A stretch of 64,000 nt of DNA from assembly GCF_035975855.1 (NCBI RefSeq), contig NZ_CP109055.1, positions 682,001-746,000 of the forward strand. The letters are read 5' to 3'. A model generated the notes under the pieces. The model was not told the origin of the DNA, did no database searches, and saw only the letters and a program-made list of their open reading frames with translations. How positions within the stretch are numbered: position 1 is the stretch's first letter; each line of letters begins with the position of its first letter. Shown here one piece after another: positions 36,919 to 45,664 of this stretch. A program made the translations under genes and the position numbers. The stretch is from Streptomyces sp. NBC_01304. GTDB lineage: Bacteria; Actinomycetota; Actinomycetes; Streptomycetales; Streptomycetaceae.

Positions 36919-38133
36919 ATGCCTCTCACCTCGGCCGCGCCCACCCTCACCCTCCCGGCCGCGTACGGCACTTGCCCCTACGACCCGCCGCCCGCCTACC
37001 TGCAGGCCGCGGCCGAAGAACCCCTCACCCGCACCACGCTGCCGGACGGCTCACCGTGCTGGCTGATCACCGGGTATCAGGAGGTCAGGGCCGTCCTGGC
37101 CGACTCCCGCTTCAGCGCCGACGCCCGCACCCCGGGCTTCCCCTTCCTGTCCCCGGGACAGCGCCAACTGGCCACCGCCAAGCCGAGCTTCATCCGCATG
37201 GACGACCCCGAACACGCCCGGCTGCGGCGCATGGTCACCAAGGACTTCCTGGTGAAGCGCATCGACGCGCTGCGGCCCGGCATCCAGCGCATCGTCGACG
37301 AGGCGATCGACCGCATGGTCGCCAAGGGAGCCCCGGCCGATCTGGTCTCCGACTTCGCCCTGCCGGTGCCCTCGCTGGTGATCTGCCTGATGCTGGGCGT
37401 CCCGTACGAGGACCACGACCTCTTCCAGTCGCTGAGCCGCACCCTGCTCGACAACAACACCACCCACGAGCAGGCCACCCACGCCCACCACGAGCTCATG
37501 TCGTACCTGGCCGAACTCGCCGCCCGCAAACAGGAAGAGCCCGGCGACGACATCCTCAGCCGGCTCGTGGCCCGCGACGACCTCACCCCGCAGGAGACGG
37601 CCTCCCTGGGCTTCCTGCTCCTGGTCACCGGCCACGAGAGCACGGCCAACATGAGCGCGATCGCCACGCTGGCGCTGCTCCGGGACACGCAGCAGGCGGC
37701 ACTGCTGCGCGAGGACCCGGAGCGAATTCCGGCGGCCGTCGAAGAGTTGCTGCGCCACCTGACCATCATCCATCTCGGTCTGGCACGAGTGGCGAAGGAG
37801 CCGGTCACCCTCGCGGGAAGGTCCATCGCCGCCGGCGACGGAGTGATCTGCATGCTGTCCACCGCCAACCGCGACATGGAACTCTTCGCTCCGGAGGGCT
37901 GCGCCCACCCTTCCCAACTCGACCTCACACGCGATGCACGCCGCCATCTCGCCTTCGGCTTCGGCGTCCACCAATGCCTCGGACAGCCCCTCGCTCGCGC
38001 CGAGTTGCAGATCATCCTGGGCACGCTGCTGCGCCGCCTGCCGATGCTGCGACTCGCGGTCCCCGAGGATGAGCTCGAGTTCAGCAGCAAGAGCATTGTG
38101 TACGGAGTGAGGGCGCTGCCCGTTTCCTGGTGA
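36919..38133 (+). CDS. cytochrome P450
   Basis: The 404-aa soluble bacterial P450 has TGHESTANM in the I-helix, EELLRHLTIIHLGLAR (ExxR-type), and the heme loop FGFGVHQCLGQPLARAEL with ligand Cys353. It probably oxidises the chain made by the ketosynthases, using electrons from the adjacent ferredoxin fusion. The I-helix reads GHES where GHET is usual, a tolerated change. Last gene of the operon. Confidence 0.95.
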   Translation: MPLTSAAPTLTLPAAYGTCPYDPPPAYLQAAAEEPLTRTTLPDGSPCWLITGYQEVRAVLADSRFSADARTPGFPFLSPGQRQLATAKPSFIRMDDPEHARLRRMVTKDFLVKRIDALRPGIQRIVDEAIDRMVAKGAPADLVSDFALPVPSLVICLMLGVPYEDHDLFQSLSRTLLDNNTTHEQATHAHHELMSYLAELAARKQEEPGDDILSRLVARDDLTPQETASLGFLLLVTGHESTANMSAIATLALLRDTQQAALLREDPERIPAAVEELLRHLTIIHLGLARVAKEPVTLAGRSIAAGDGVICMLSTANRDMELFAPEGCAHPSQLDLTRDARRHLAFGFGVHQCLGQPLARAELQIILGTLLRRLPMLRLAVPEDELEFSSKSIVYGVRALPVSW

Positions 38134-38240
38134 TCCCGTAATCAGGTCCGGTCAGGACGTGGCACCCAGGACTCAGACCGCATCAAGGCGGCCCTGCCCA
38201 GCCTCTTGGTGATCAGTCGGCCGTCTGCTTGACTGCGCGG

Positions 38241-38666
38241 ATGATTACGGGGCTCTGCGTTCTCGGCGGCGTGCTGATGGGGTCGTTCATCGTGGCATGG
38301 CGAGCGCGGCGGATCGCCGCTCGGGCCGAGGCGGGTAAGGCAGCCACCCTCCAGGTCGGCGCCAACCGGCCGGACGCCGGGCGGCGATACAGCCTGGGCC
38401 GGGTGCGATCCGATCAGGAGTTCCGATGGGAGCCGCGCTGGTCGTGGAGTCGGCAGCGTGAGCTCCCGGCAGAACTGCGCTACGTCCGGACACGCAAGCT
38501 GACGGCCGGTGAAGTGTGGCGGCTCCCGGCCGGCGTGATGCTGATCGAGTGCGAATCGGCCGAGGGACCGGTACGGCTGTGGGTCCGTGAGGCGTACGCC
38601 GCGCACGTCGCGGAGATGATCCGCCGCGCAGGCGCCACGGACCTGCCGGAGCCCCAGACGATGTGA
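38241..38666 (+). CDS. small membrane protein of unknown function
   Basis: The 141-aa protein starts with one hydrophobic segment (ITGLCVLGGVLMGSFIVAW). A soluble part rich in Arg/Trp follows (RWEPRWSWSRQRELP), then VWRLPAGVMLIECESAEGPVRLWV. Its size and single-anchor layout recall the actinobacterial DUF2550 type, but the match is not certain. ATG at 38241 is used; a TTG 12 bases upstream is also in frame. It sits 107 bases after the P450 gene and may be unrelated to that operon. Confidence 0.6.
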   Translation: MITGLCVLGGVLMGSFIVAWRARRIAARAEAGKAATLQVGANRPDAGRRYSLGRVRSDQEFRWEPRWSWSRQRELPAELRYVRTRKLTAGEVWRLPAGVMLIECESAEGPVRLWVREAYAAHVAEMIRRAGATDLPEPQTM

Positions 38667-38742
38667 CGCGGAGCATCGGGGACAGGCATGAGGCCCTTCT
38701 GATGTTCACCGATGGAAGCCGCGTGCTGTGTCATACGAGGTT

Positions 38743-38787
38743 GCCCGCCCGGCCGAGGACCGCGAAGTCCCCGGCCGGACGGGCGGG
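38743..38787. terminator. bidirectional terminator hairpin
   Basis: A long GC-rich stem with arms CCCGCCCGGCCGAGGAC (38744-38760) and the complementary 38767-38787, interrupted by a four-base bulge and one mismatch, with a six-base loop. It lies between the convergent 38241-38666 gene and the fasciclin gene. Confidence 0.65.
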
Positions 38788-38809
38788 TTGGGCTTGAACC
38801 CCGTGGGGG

Positions 38810-39457
38810 CTACATCTTCGGCATCAGGACAGTGTCGACGATGTAGACCGTCGCGTTGGCCGTCGGGACGTTGCCGCAGACGACCTTGGAGGAGTCGTTG
38901 ACGGTGTAGGCCTCACCCGAGCCCGCGGTGGTGAGCTTGCTCTTCTCGAGCGTGTCGTAGGAGCCGTTCTCGAGCTGCTGCGGGGTGAGCTTCTGGCCCA
39001 CGACGTGGTACGTCAGGATCTTGGTGAGCTGCTCCTTGTCGGCCAGGACCTTGTCGAGGTCGGCCTTGGGGATCTTGGAGAAGGCGTCGTTGGTGGGCGC
39101 GAACACCGTGATGTTCTCGGCGTTGTTGAGGGTGTCGACCAGGCCGGCCTTCTTCACCGCGGTGACCAGGGTGGACAAGGCGGGGTTGTTCGAGGCGGCG
39201 GTGGCGACGGGGTCCTTGGCCATGCCGGCGAAGCTGCCGGCGCCGTCCTTCGGGACGGTGGCGCAGGCCGGGCCGAACGGGCCGGACATGGGGTCGGCGC
39301 TCGACTTCTCCTCGGTACTCTTCGTCGCGCTGGGGCTCTTGTCCGCGGCCTGGTCGGTGCTCTTGCTGTCGTCGGAACAGGCGGCAAGCGAGAACGGCAG
39401 GACGAGCGCGGCGGTGGCGGCCACGGTGATGCGGCGCAGACGGCGGGTGGCGTTCAT
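38810..39457 (-). CDS. fasciclin-domain lipoprotein
   Basis: The 215-aa precursor has a lipoprotein signal with lipobox FSLAAC and an acidic, Ser/Lys-rich linker. A single fasciclin (FAS1) domain follows (PALSTLVTAVKKAGLVDTL, ITVFAPTNDAFSKIP, ILTYHVVGQKLTP, and the final NATVYIVDTVLMP). It resembles mycobacterial MPT83/MPT70. In mycobacteria such genes are controlled by SigK, and here an RskA gene and a SigK-like gene lie in the same leftward set, so the same control is likely. The protein should be surface-anchored. Confidence 0.92.
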   Translation of the reverse strand: MNATRRLRRITVAATAALVLPFSLAACSDDSKSTDQAADKSPSATKSTEEKSSADPMSGPFGPACATVPKDGAGSFAGMAKDPVATAASNNPALSTLVTAVKKAGLVDTLNNAENITVFAPTNDAFSKIPKADLDKVLADKEQLTKILTYHVVGQKLTPQQLENGSYDTLEKSKLTTAGSGEAYTVNDSSKVVCGNVPTANATVYIVDTVLMPKM

Positions 39458-39532
39458 GGTGTTCTCCTAGGGCTTGGGCCTGCGGTGTGCGGACCCTGGT
39501 GTACGGGGGGGTGTGGGAGGGCGGTTGCGGGG

Positions 39533-41140
39533 TCAGGTCACGTTGACCACCACCGAGTGCCGGCCGGAGGCGCCGTCCGGGATGGTCCGGGTGCGCCTGT
39601 CGGTCTGTGTGGTGCCGGTGCGGTCGGTGGCGCGGACCTGGAGGGTGTGCGAGCCGGCCGTGGCGGGCCACTGCCAACTCCACTGCCGCCAGGTGTCCAA
39701 GGGGCCCTCGGCCGCCAACTCGGCCTCCTGCCAGGGCTCGTCGTCTACGCGGACTTCGACGCGGTCGATGCCCGTGTGCTGGGCCCAGGCGACGCCCGCC
39801 ACGACAACCCGGCCCGCTGCCGGGCGGGCGAAGGGCTTGGGGGTGTCGATGCGGGACTGGGTCTTGATGGGTGCCTCGCGGGCCCAGTCGCGCTGGACCC
39901 AGTAGGCGTCGTAGTCGTCGAACGTGGTCAGTTCGAGGTCCTGGATCCACTTGCAGGCCGAGACGTAGCCGTACAGCCCGGGCACGAGCATCCGGACCGG
40001 GAAGCCGTGGTCGAAGGGCAGCGGCTCGCCGTTCATGCCGACGGCGAGCATCGCGTCCCGGCCGTCCATGACGGTCTCCACCGGGCTGCCGATGGTCATC
40101 CCGTCCACCGAGCGCGCCACCAGCTGGTCAGCCGGGCCGCCCTGGGACGGCGGTCGCACGCCTGCCTCTTCCAGAAGGTCCTTCAGGCGTACGCCGAGCC
40201 AGCGCGCGGAGCTGACGTACGGGCCGCCGACCTCGTTCGAGACGCAGGTCATGGTGATGTCGCGCTCGATGAGGTCGCGCTGCAGCAGATCCCGGAAGTC
40301 GAGGGCGAGCGGTTCGCCAACTCCCTTGCCGTGTAAGCGCATCCGCCATCGATCGGCGTCCATGCGGGGCACCTTGAGGGCGGTGTCGACGCGGTAGAAG
40401 TCGCGGTTCGGTGTGGTGAACGGGGCCACGTCGCGGATCCGCAGGTCAACTCCGCGGGCCGGCGTGGGGGCCGGTGAGGAGGGAGTTGGCAGCCGGACCG
40501 CCGCCCGGGACGCCTCGGCCTCCGCGGCGGTGGTCGCGTTCAATCGGCGGCCGGTCAGTCCGGCCGCTGTGGAGGCCACGGCCACGCCCGCCGTGGCCAG
40601 GACGAAGCCTCTGCGGTTCGGGCCCTCGGTGCTTCCGCGTTGTGGGCCCCCGGTGGCTGCGGCGCCGACTTCCGCAGCCACCGGGGTGCTCAGGAACCCG
40701 GACAGCAGGTACAGGGCGCCGGCACCGCAGAGCGCCCCGACCAGGGAGGGCACGGCGTCGACGGAGCCGGTGGAATCCGGACGCGACACCGCAGCCAGCG
40801 CACCGACCAGGCCGAAGGCGAACACACCCGCCGTAGCTGTGCGCCGCCTGTGCAACGCGAGTACCCCCATCGCCACGGCGAACACCGCGAGCACCGCGAG
40901 AATCCCCAGTTGCAGCACCAGCTTGTCGTTGGTCCCGAACTGCCGGATCGCCCAGTCCTTCACCCCGGAGGGGGTGCGGTCGATGGCCGCGCCACCGACC
41001 GCCGTGACCGGGCCCGCCTCGGGGCGTACGGCCACGGACACAAGTTCCGCGACGCCCAGCGCCACGTACCCGGCCACCAGGCCGCTCAGCGCGGGCAGCG
41101 TTCCGGTGATGGCGGACTTGCCTCGTGTGCTCACAGCCAT
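39533..41140 (-). CDS. sulfite-oxidase-type molybdopterin oxidoreductase with membrane anchor
   Basis: The 535-aa protein starts with about four to five transmembrane helices (to about residue 165). A twin-Arg-like segment follows (NRRGFVLATAGVAVASTAAG), then a molybdopterin domain (about 235-430) with TMTCVSNEVGG, whose Cys is the expected Mo ligand, and GFPVRMLVPGLYGYVSACKW. The C-terminal dimerisation domain runs from about residue 430 (VVVAGVAWAQHTGIDRVEV). Oxidised substrate unknown. The gene lies 75 bases before the fasciclin gene, matching the SigK-regulon gene order in other actinobacteria. Start at ATG 41140. Confidence 0.9.
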   Translation of the reverse strand: MAVSTRGKSAITGTLPALSGLVAGYVALGVAELVSVAVRPEAGPVTAVGGAAIDRTPSGVKDWAIRQFGTNDKLVLQLGILAVLAVFAVAMGVLALHRRRTATAGVFAFGLVGALAAVSRPDSTGSVDAVPSLVGALCGAGALYLLSGFLSTPVAAEVGAAATGGPQRGSTEGPNRRGFVLATAGVAVASTAAGLTGRRLNATTAAEAEASRAAVRLPTPSSPAPTPARGVDLRIRDVAPFTTPNRDFYRVDTALKVPRMDADRWRMRLHGKGVGEPLALDFRDLLQRDLIERDITMTCVSNEVGGPYVSSARWLGVRLKDLLEEAGVRPPSQGGPADQLVARSVDGMTIGSPVETVMDGRDAMLAVGMNGEPLPFDHGFPVRMLVPGLYGYVSACKWIQDLELTTFDDYDAYWVQRDWAREAPIKTQSRIDTPKPFARPAAGRVVVAGVAWAQHTGIDRVEVRVDDEPWQEAELAAEGPLDTWRQWSWQWPATAGSHTLQVRATDRTGTTQTDRRTRTIPDGASGRHSVVVNVT

Positions 41141-41359
41141 GATTCGGAGCAACAGGGGCAACGGGCTTGGTCATTCACCCCATCGGGTCACGCGCTTCTC
41201 TGTCTACGCAGGTCACGGAAGTCCGACCAAGCCACATCGGCGTCGGCTCCGAATAGCTCTTGCGGGGACGGCGTCGCCTCCGGATCCGTAGGGCCCGAAC
41301 CGTCCTCATGAGACGCGGGTTCTACGGAGCGGCCACGGAAGAGGGCTCCGCGGCCGACG

Positions 41360-43339
41360 TCAACCGGCCGGTGAGCCCCCCACCGGTGCCAGGCGCGAGC
41401 CGTCGGAGAGCCTTGCCCGCACCTCGACCCGGGCGCCTTCGGGGGCCTCGCGGGCCAGGGTCCGGCCCTGCACCGACGCGTCCACCGCGCCAGATGCCTC
41501 GATCGCGGTGACCTCCCGGCTGCCCGCGGCGAGCAGGAACCGATCGCCGGACGGCGCCTTCCACTGGGTGGCCGCGAGGACGTGCTGCCCGAACCGGCTG
41601 CAGGCGGCGGTCGATCGGGCCCGGCCCACCACCGGCGCGTCCGCCGAAGCCGATCGGGCCGGCGCCTTGAACTGCAGCAGGACGTGGCCCGGTCCGCGCC
41701 AGGTGGTGGCCCGGGTGCAGGACCACACGGCACGTCCGGCGTTCTGCGGCAGCTGCTGGGCGGCGAAGTCCCAGACGTTCACGGCCCGTACGCCGTCGTC
41801 GCGGAACTCGTCGAGTCGGCAGGCCGTACGGGCCCAACTGACCAGTGCGGTCGAGCTGGTGGCCTCACGGGGCTGTCGGGCCGGCACCCCGTTGCCGGGC
41901 AGTGGCGTGTAGCTCAGGTGCGCCGGTGTGAGGCCGCCGAGATCGGTGACCAGGAAGGCGTGCTTCTCCACGATGCGCTCGGAGGAACGCAGTTGGAGCA
42001 CCGGCCAGGTGTCGCAGCCACCGGCCGACGGTGTGCGTACCGCCTCGGTGAGGCCGTCCTCGGTCACGTCGAGGGGGCGGCCGGGGGTGTCGGGGTGCAG
42101 CAGATCGCGGCGCTGCGACTCCGCGATCCACGGCGCCAGAAGATAGCGGGTTCCCTTACCGCCGTTGAAGAGTGCGATCGCGGCGGCCGTGGTGACATTG
42201 GCGTCGTCGGCGCGTGCGAGGGCGAGCGTGACGTCCGTACCGGCTGCCGTCTCGCTGTAGCGGACCAGGCGCTGCCCGTCGTGGAGCACCACGACGGCAT
42301 GGGCGTCCACGTCACCGGCGTACAGCAACTGCGGTGTGCTGCCGGGTGGTTCCGCGCGGGTGCCGGGACTGCGGGTGATCCGGGTTCCCTTCGGCGGCGC
42401 GGCCCAGGTGGCCAGGGCTCGGGTGAGCAGGTCACGATCGTCGGTGCGGTCGCCCCGGGCGGGCCAGGCGGTGAAGTCGACACGTGAGGTGTCGGCCCAG
42501 TCGTCGCCCGGCACCCGGCGCAGGTCATCGGGCCCCGGGGCCGAAGCAGGGAGGGCGGGCCGGGCGACGTGCTGCGGTACGTCGCTCCCGGAGCCAAGGG
42601 TGATCGTCACCACGAGAACGGCCGTGGCCACCAGCGCGGTGACGGCCCAAGCCAGCTGGAAGCGGTGCCTGCGCCGCAGCAGATCGGTGGGGCGGGTCTG
42701 CACCGAGCAGGCGTCGAACTCCTGTGATCGCAGAAGCGTTTCGGCCGGTGGGCCAGCCGTGGCGTCCAGCGTGCGCGCGGTCCGCAGGGCCGACCCGGGA
42801 TGCGGCTGCCCCGCGGCCCGCAGCAGCTCCAGGACCTCCCTGTCGGCGAGCCCGTCCAGGCGCCGGAGCACGAAGGCGGCGCGGGCCGCGGCCGGCACCT
42901 GCGCCAGCGCATGACTGAGGGCGATCTCCTCGGCGCCGCCCGCCCGCGGGAACAGCCGCAGCCCCCACACCACCGGCAACGACATCGTCAGGGCGCGCGG
43001 CGGCGGCAGCAGGGCCGGCCAACCGCGCGGACGCCGCTCGTAGGCCAGCGCCGCCGACAGCACCCGGACCCGCAGCCAGGCGGCCACGGCCTGGTCACCG
43101 GGGCTGCGCTGCGCGGGCACCCGGGTCGCACGGCCGGCCCGGAACCCCGCATAGCCGGGCAGGGCGCGCTGCACCAGACTGTGTGCGACGAGGACGCGTC
43201 GGTGCCGGGTCAAGGTGGCGGGCAGCGTCAGATACGCCAGGCTCACCAGGCGCGTGTACTGGTCGACCAGGGTGGCCTCGGCCTGATCGAGCGGCATCGC
43301 CTGGGCGCCGGAATCGGCGCGGCGGCGGGATGTGAGCAC
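41360..43339 (-). CDS. large single-pass protein with sigma-70 region-4-like N-terminus
   Basis: The 659-aa protein is not assigned to a named family. Residues 1-200 are helical and look like a degenerate sigma/HTH-type region (AFVLRRLDGLADREVLELLRAAG, key LADREVLELLRA). One transmembrane helix at about 240-262 (AWAVTALVATAVLVVTITLG) is followed by a secreted-side region of about 400 residues with VVVLHDGQRLVRYSE and ATQWKAPSGDRFLLAAG. The layout suggests a membrane-bound regulator or sensor. GTG at 43339 (GGAAGG upstream) is preferred; ATG at 43297 is an alternative. The role in the sigma-factor neighbourhood is unknown. Confidence 0.6.
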   Translation of the reverse strand: MLTSRRRADSGAQAMPLDQAEATLVDQYTRLVSLAYLTLPATLTRHRRVLVAHSLVQRALPGYAGFRAGRATRVPAQRSPGDQAVAAWLRVRVLSAALAYERRPRGWPALLPPPRALTMSLPVVWGLRLFPRAGGAEEIALSHALAQVPAAARAAFVLRRLDGLADREVLELLRAAGQPHPGSALRTARTLDATAGPPAETLLRSQEFDACSVQTRPTDLLRRRHRFQLAWAVTALVATAVLVVTITLGSGSDVPQHVARPALPASAPGPDDLRRVPGDDWADTSRVDFTAWPARGDRTDDRDLLTRALATWAAPPKGTRITRSPGTRAEPPGSTPQLLYAGDVDAHAVVVLHDGQRLVRYSETAAGTDVTLALARADDANVTTAAAIALFNGGKGTRYLLAPWIAESQRRDLLHPDTPGRPLDVTEDGLTEAVRTPSAGGCDTWPVLQLRSSERIVEKHAFLVTDLGGLTPAHLSYTPLPGNGVPARQPREATSSTALVSWARTACRLDEFRDDGVRAVNVWDFAAQQLPQNAGRAVWSCTRATTWRGPGHVLLQFKAPARSASADAPVVGRARSTAACSRFGQHVLAATQWKAPSGDRFLLAAGSREVTAIEASGAVDASVQGRTLAREAPEGARVEVRARLSDGSRLAPVGGSPAG

Positions 43340-43473
43340 GGGACAGGCTGCCTTCCGAGACGCGTCACGCTGGACTGATTCCACTCCACCAAACGAGTGA
43401 GTCAGGTGATGGTCACAGCAGCGGCCCGTCGAACTGGCGATCCGCACTCGCCACTCCGACGGGCGGGGCGGCG

Positions 43474-43538
43474 GCCGGCATCCCGCATCCGTATCCCGTA
43501 TCCGGCATCCGGCATCCGGCATCCGGCATCCGGCATCC
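43474..43538. repeat. heptanucleotide tandem repeat (ATCCGGC)n
   Basis: Five perfect copies of the seven-base unit ATCCGGC plus a partial copy cover 43500-43538. Degenerate copies extend left to about 43474. It lies in the gap just after the photolyase stop at 43546 (leftward genes) and is not coding. Confidence 0.85.
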
Positions 43539-43545
43539 GCCGGAC

Positions 43546-44910
43546 TTAGTCCAACGAGCGCGCCTGCTTGAACCGGGCCAGCCCGTCGGGGAGTTCGACC
43601 AGCGGGTCCGGATAGTCGTGGCGGGCCCGCTCCAGCCCGGGCAGCTTCCACGGCTCGTGGACCGCCGCCCCTTCGAGCCCGGCGAGTTCGGGCACCCACT
43701 GGCGTACGTAGTCGCCTTGCGGGTCGTGGCGTTTGGCCTGGGTGACCGGATTGAGGACCCGGTTGGGGCGCGTGTCGGTGCCGGTGCCCGCCACCCACTG
43801 CCAGTTGAGCTGGTTGTTCGCCACGTCTCCGTCCACCAGGAGGTCGAGGAAGTGCCGGGCCCCGATCCGCCAGTCCAGATAGAGGGTCTTGGCGAGGAAG
43901 CTCGCGGTCAGCATGCGGGCCCGGCCGGGCATCCATCCCTCGTGGCGCAGCTGGCGCATCGCGGCGTCGATCACCGGGTAGCCGGTGCGGCCCGTGCGCC
44001 AGGCCTCGGCCTCCTCGTCGTCGTGGCGCCAGTGGTCGTGCCGGGTGCGGTAGTCGGCCACCGCGGCGCGTGGCCGGGCCGCGAGGACCTGGTGATGGAA
44101 GTCCCGCCAGGCCAGCTGGCGAATGAACGCCTCCGCGCCCGGTCCGCCGACTGCCCCTGCCCGGTGCACGAGTTCGGTCGCGGACAGGGAGCCGAAGTGC
44201 ACGTGTCCCGAGAGCCGGGACGTGCCGTCGGCGGCCAGCTCCGACTGCTGATCGGCGTACTGGTGCAGCCCCTTGTGCAGCCAGTCGACGAGCAGCGACC
44301 GACCGGCCCGTTCCCCGCCCCGGGCAAGGCCCGCAGAGACGCCCGTGATCTTCGCGGGCTCGGGAAGCGGTCCGGATCCGACGTCCTCCGGTACGCGCAC
44401 GGCGCGCGGGGCCGGTGCCACGTTGCGCATGGCGTGGGCCTGCCACCGCCGGAAGTACGGCGTGAACACCGCGAAGTGATCGCTGCTCTGCGGAACCTCG
44501 GCGCCCGGCGCGACCACCGTGACCACCGCATCGTGTACGTGCAGGGAGCAGCCCACGGCGCCCAGGGCCGTACGCAGCTTCGCCTCGCGGCGCTGTGCGT
44601 ACGCGCTGGAGCCCGCGGCCAGGTGCACCTGCTGTGCTCCGGTCCGCGCGACGAGCGCGCAGACCTCGTCCACGACCTTCCCGGCGCGCACCACGAGTCG
44701 GCCGCCGCGCTCGCGCAGCCCGGCATCCAGGTCGGCCAGACAATCGGCGAGGAAGGCCCGCCGGTTGGGGGCGTCGAAGCCCGCCGCATGGACGCCCTCA
44801 TCCAGGACGAACAGCGGCACCACATGGTCGCCGGCACGTACCGCGGCGGTCAGCACCGGGTTGTCGTGCAGCCGTAGGTCGGCGGTGAACAGACAGACAG
44901 AAACGGTCAA
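43546..44910 (-). CDS. phr: deoxyribodipyrimidine photolyase (cryptochrome/photolyase family)
   Basis: The 454-aa protein has the N-terminal photolyase alpha/beta domain (VCLFTADLRLHDNPVL) and the FAD-binding helical domain: RLSGHVHFGSLS, FIRQLAWRDFHHQV, GYPVIDAAMRQLRHEGWMPGRARM, VANNQLNWQWVAGTGTD. The tryptophans and the NxxN-type FAD contacts are present. It repairs UV pyrimidine dimers with light. The start is TTG at 44910, preceded by AGGAG, ten bases after the RskA stop. SigK-linked photolyases fit a light or oxidative-stress regulon. Confidence 0.94.
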   Translation of the reverse strand: MTVSVCLFTADLRLHDNPVLTAAVRAGDHVVPLFVLDEGVHAAGFDAPNRRAFLADCLADLDAGLRERGGRLVVRAGKVVDEVCALVARTGAQQVHLAAGSSAYAQRREAKLRTALGAVGCSLHVHDAVVTVVAPGAEVPQSSDHFAVFTPYFRRWQAHAMRNVAPAPRAVRVPEDVGSGPLPEPAKITGVSAGLARGGERAGRSLLVDWLHKGLHQYADQQSELAADGTSRLSGHVHFGSLSATELVHRAGAVGGPGAEAFIRQLAWRDFHHQVLAARPRAAVADYRTRHDHWRHDDEEAEAWRTGRTGYPVIDAAMRQLRHEGWMPGRARMLTASFLAKTLYLDWRIGARHFLDLLVDGDVANNQLNWQWVAGTGTDTRPNRVLNPVTQAKRHDPQGDYVRQWVPELAGLEGAAVHEPWKLPGLERARHDYPDPLVELPDGLARFKQARSLD

Positions 44911-44920
44911 CGCCGCACTC

Positions 44921-45664
44921 CTAAACGGGAAATGACATGAGGCCGAGCGGTTCGGTCGTGGGCTGCGGTGAGCCGCCCGCGGGTTCGACGGTGATGCCCA
45001 TGCCGGTCGCGTCACCGATCCTGCCGTCCAGCAGGACGGTGCGCTGGATGCCTTGGCCGCTGAGCAGACCGGCCGGCCGCATGGCGTCGCCGTCGTCGAA
45101 CCACAGTTGGTACACCTTGCCGTCCGTCAGTCTCGGCAGGCCGGCGGCGATGAACGCGGCGCGGTCCCGGGACCGCGAGACGATCACGGTGCCGCGTGCG
45201 CCGTCACGGAGGTTGCCGACGGTGACTTCGGCGTCCGGTGCGGCCAGCACGTCGGCCATGTCGGCGGCCCGCTGCCGGTCCTCGCGCGCCTGCGAGCGGG
45301 CTTCCTCGGCGGACTGGTGCTGCCACACCGCGATCCCGCCGAACGCGGCCGCGGCGGCCAAGCCGGCCGCCAGCGCCAGGCGGGGCAGCGTCCGCTTCCA
45401 CGCACGAGCGGTGCCGCGCGCCGTGACCTGCGGGGGTTCCTGCCGCACGGTGACGATGCGCTGCAGGACCTGTTCCCGCATGCGCTCGGGCGGCTCTGCG
45501 GACACGGCCAGGCCCAGCCGGGCGGCCGTCGCGGCGAGTTCCCGGACCTCTTGGTTGCACGCCTCGCACACCACCAGATGACGCTCGAACTCCGTGCGCT
45601 CGGCCTCGGACAGCGCGTGCAGGACGTAGGCCCCTGTCGCGGTGTGCAGGTCGGCGGTGCTCAT
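44921..45664 (-). CDS. rskA: anti-sigma-K factor RskA
   Basis: The 247-aa protein has the N-terminal zinc anti-sigma motif HLVVCEACN (HX3CX2C), a helix that would bind the sigma factor, one transmembrane segment ([22 protein letters not shown]) and an extracellular RskA domain ([30 protein letters not shown], ending [10 protein letters not shown]). It should hold the sigma factor at the membrane until its outer domain is cut by regulated proteolysis. Its ATG overlaps the stop of the sigma gene (ATGA). Confidence 0.93.
   Translation of the reverse strand: MSTADLHTATGAYVLHALSEAERTEFERHLVVCEACNQEVRELAATAARLGLAVSAEPPERMREQVLQRIVTVRQEPPQVTARGTARAWKRTLPRLALAAGLAAAAAFGGIAVWQHQSAEEARSQAREDRQRAADMADVLAAPDAEVTVGNLRDGARGTVIVSRSRDRAAFIAAGLPRLTDGKVYQLWFDDGDAMRPAGLLSGQGIQRTVLLDGRIGDATGMGITVEPAGGSPQPTTEPLGLMSFPV

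Noticed and set aside
32331..38133. Reading the ketosynthase cluster as an aromatic type II polyketide cluster
   Set aside because: No chain-length factor, ketoreductase or cyclase is present, and FabH-type enzymes dominate.
43340..44743. Leftward frame joining antisense-like sequence of the photolyase gene to the 659-aa membrane protein
   Set aside because: The part above 43339 is Arg/Pro/Ala-rich and overlaps the photolyase in another frame; the microsatellite sits between.
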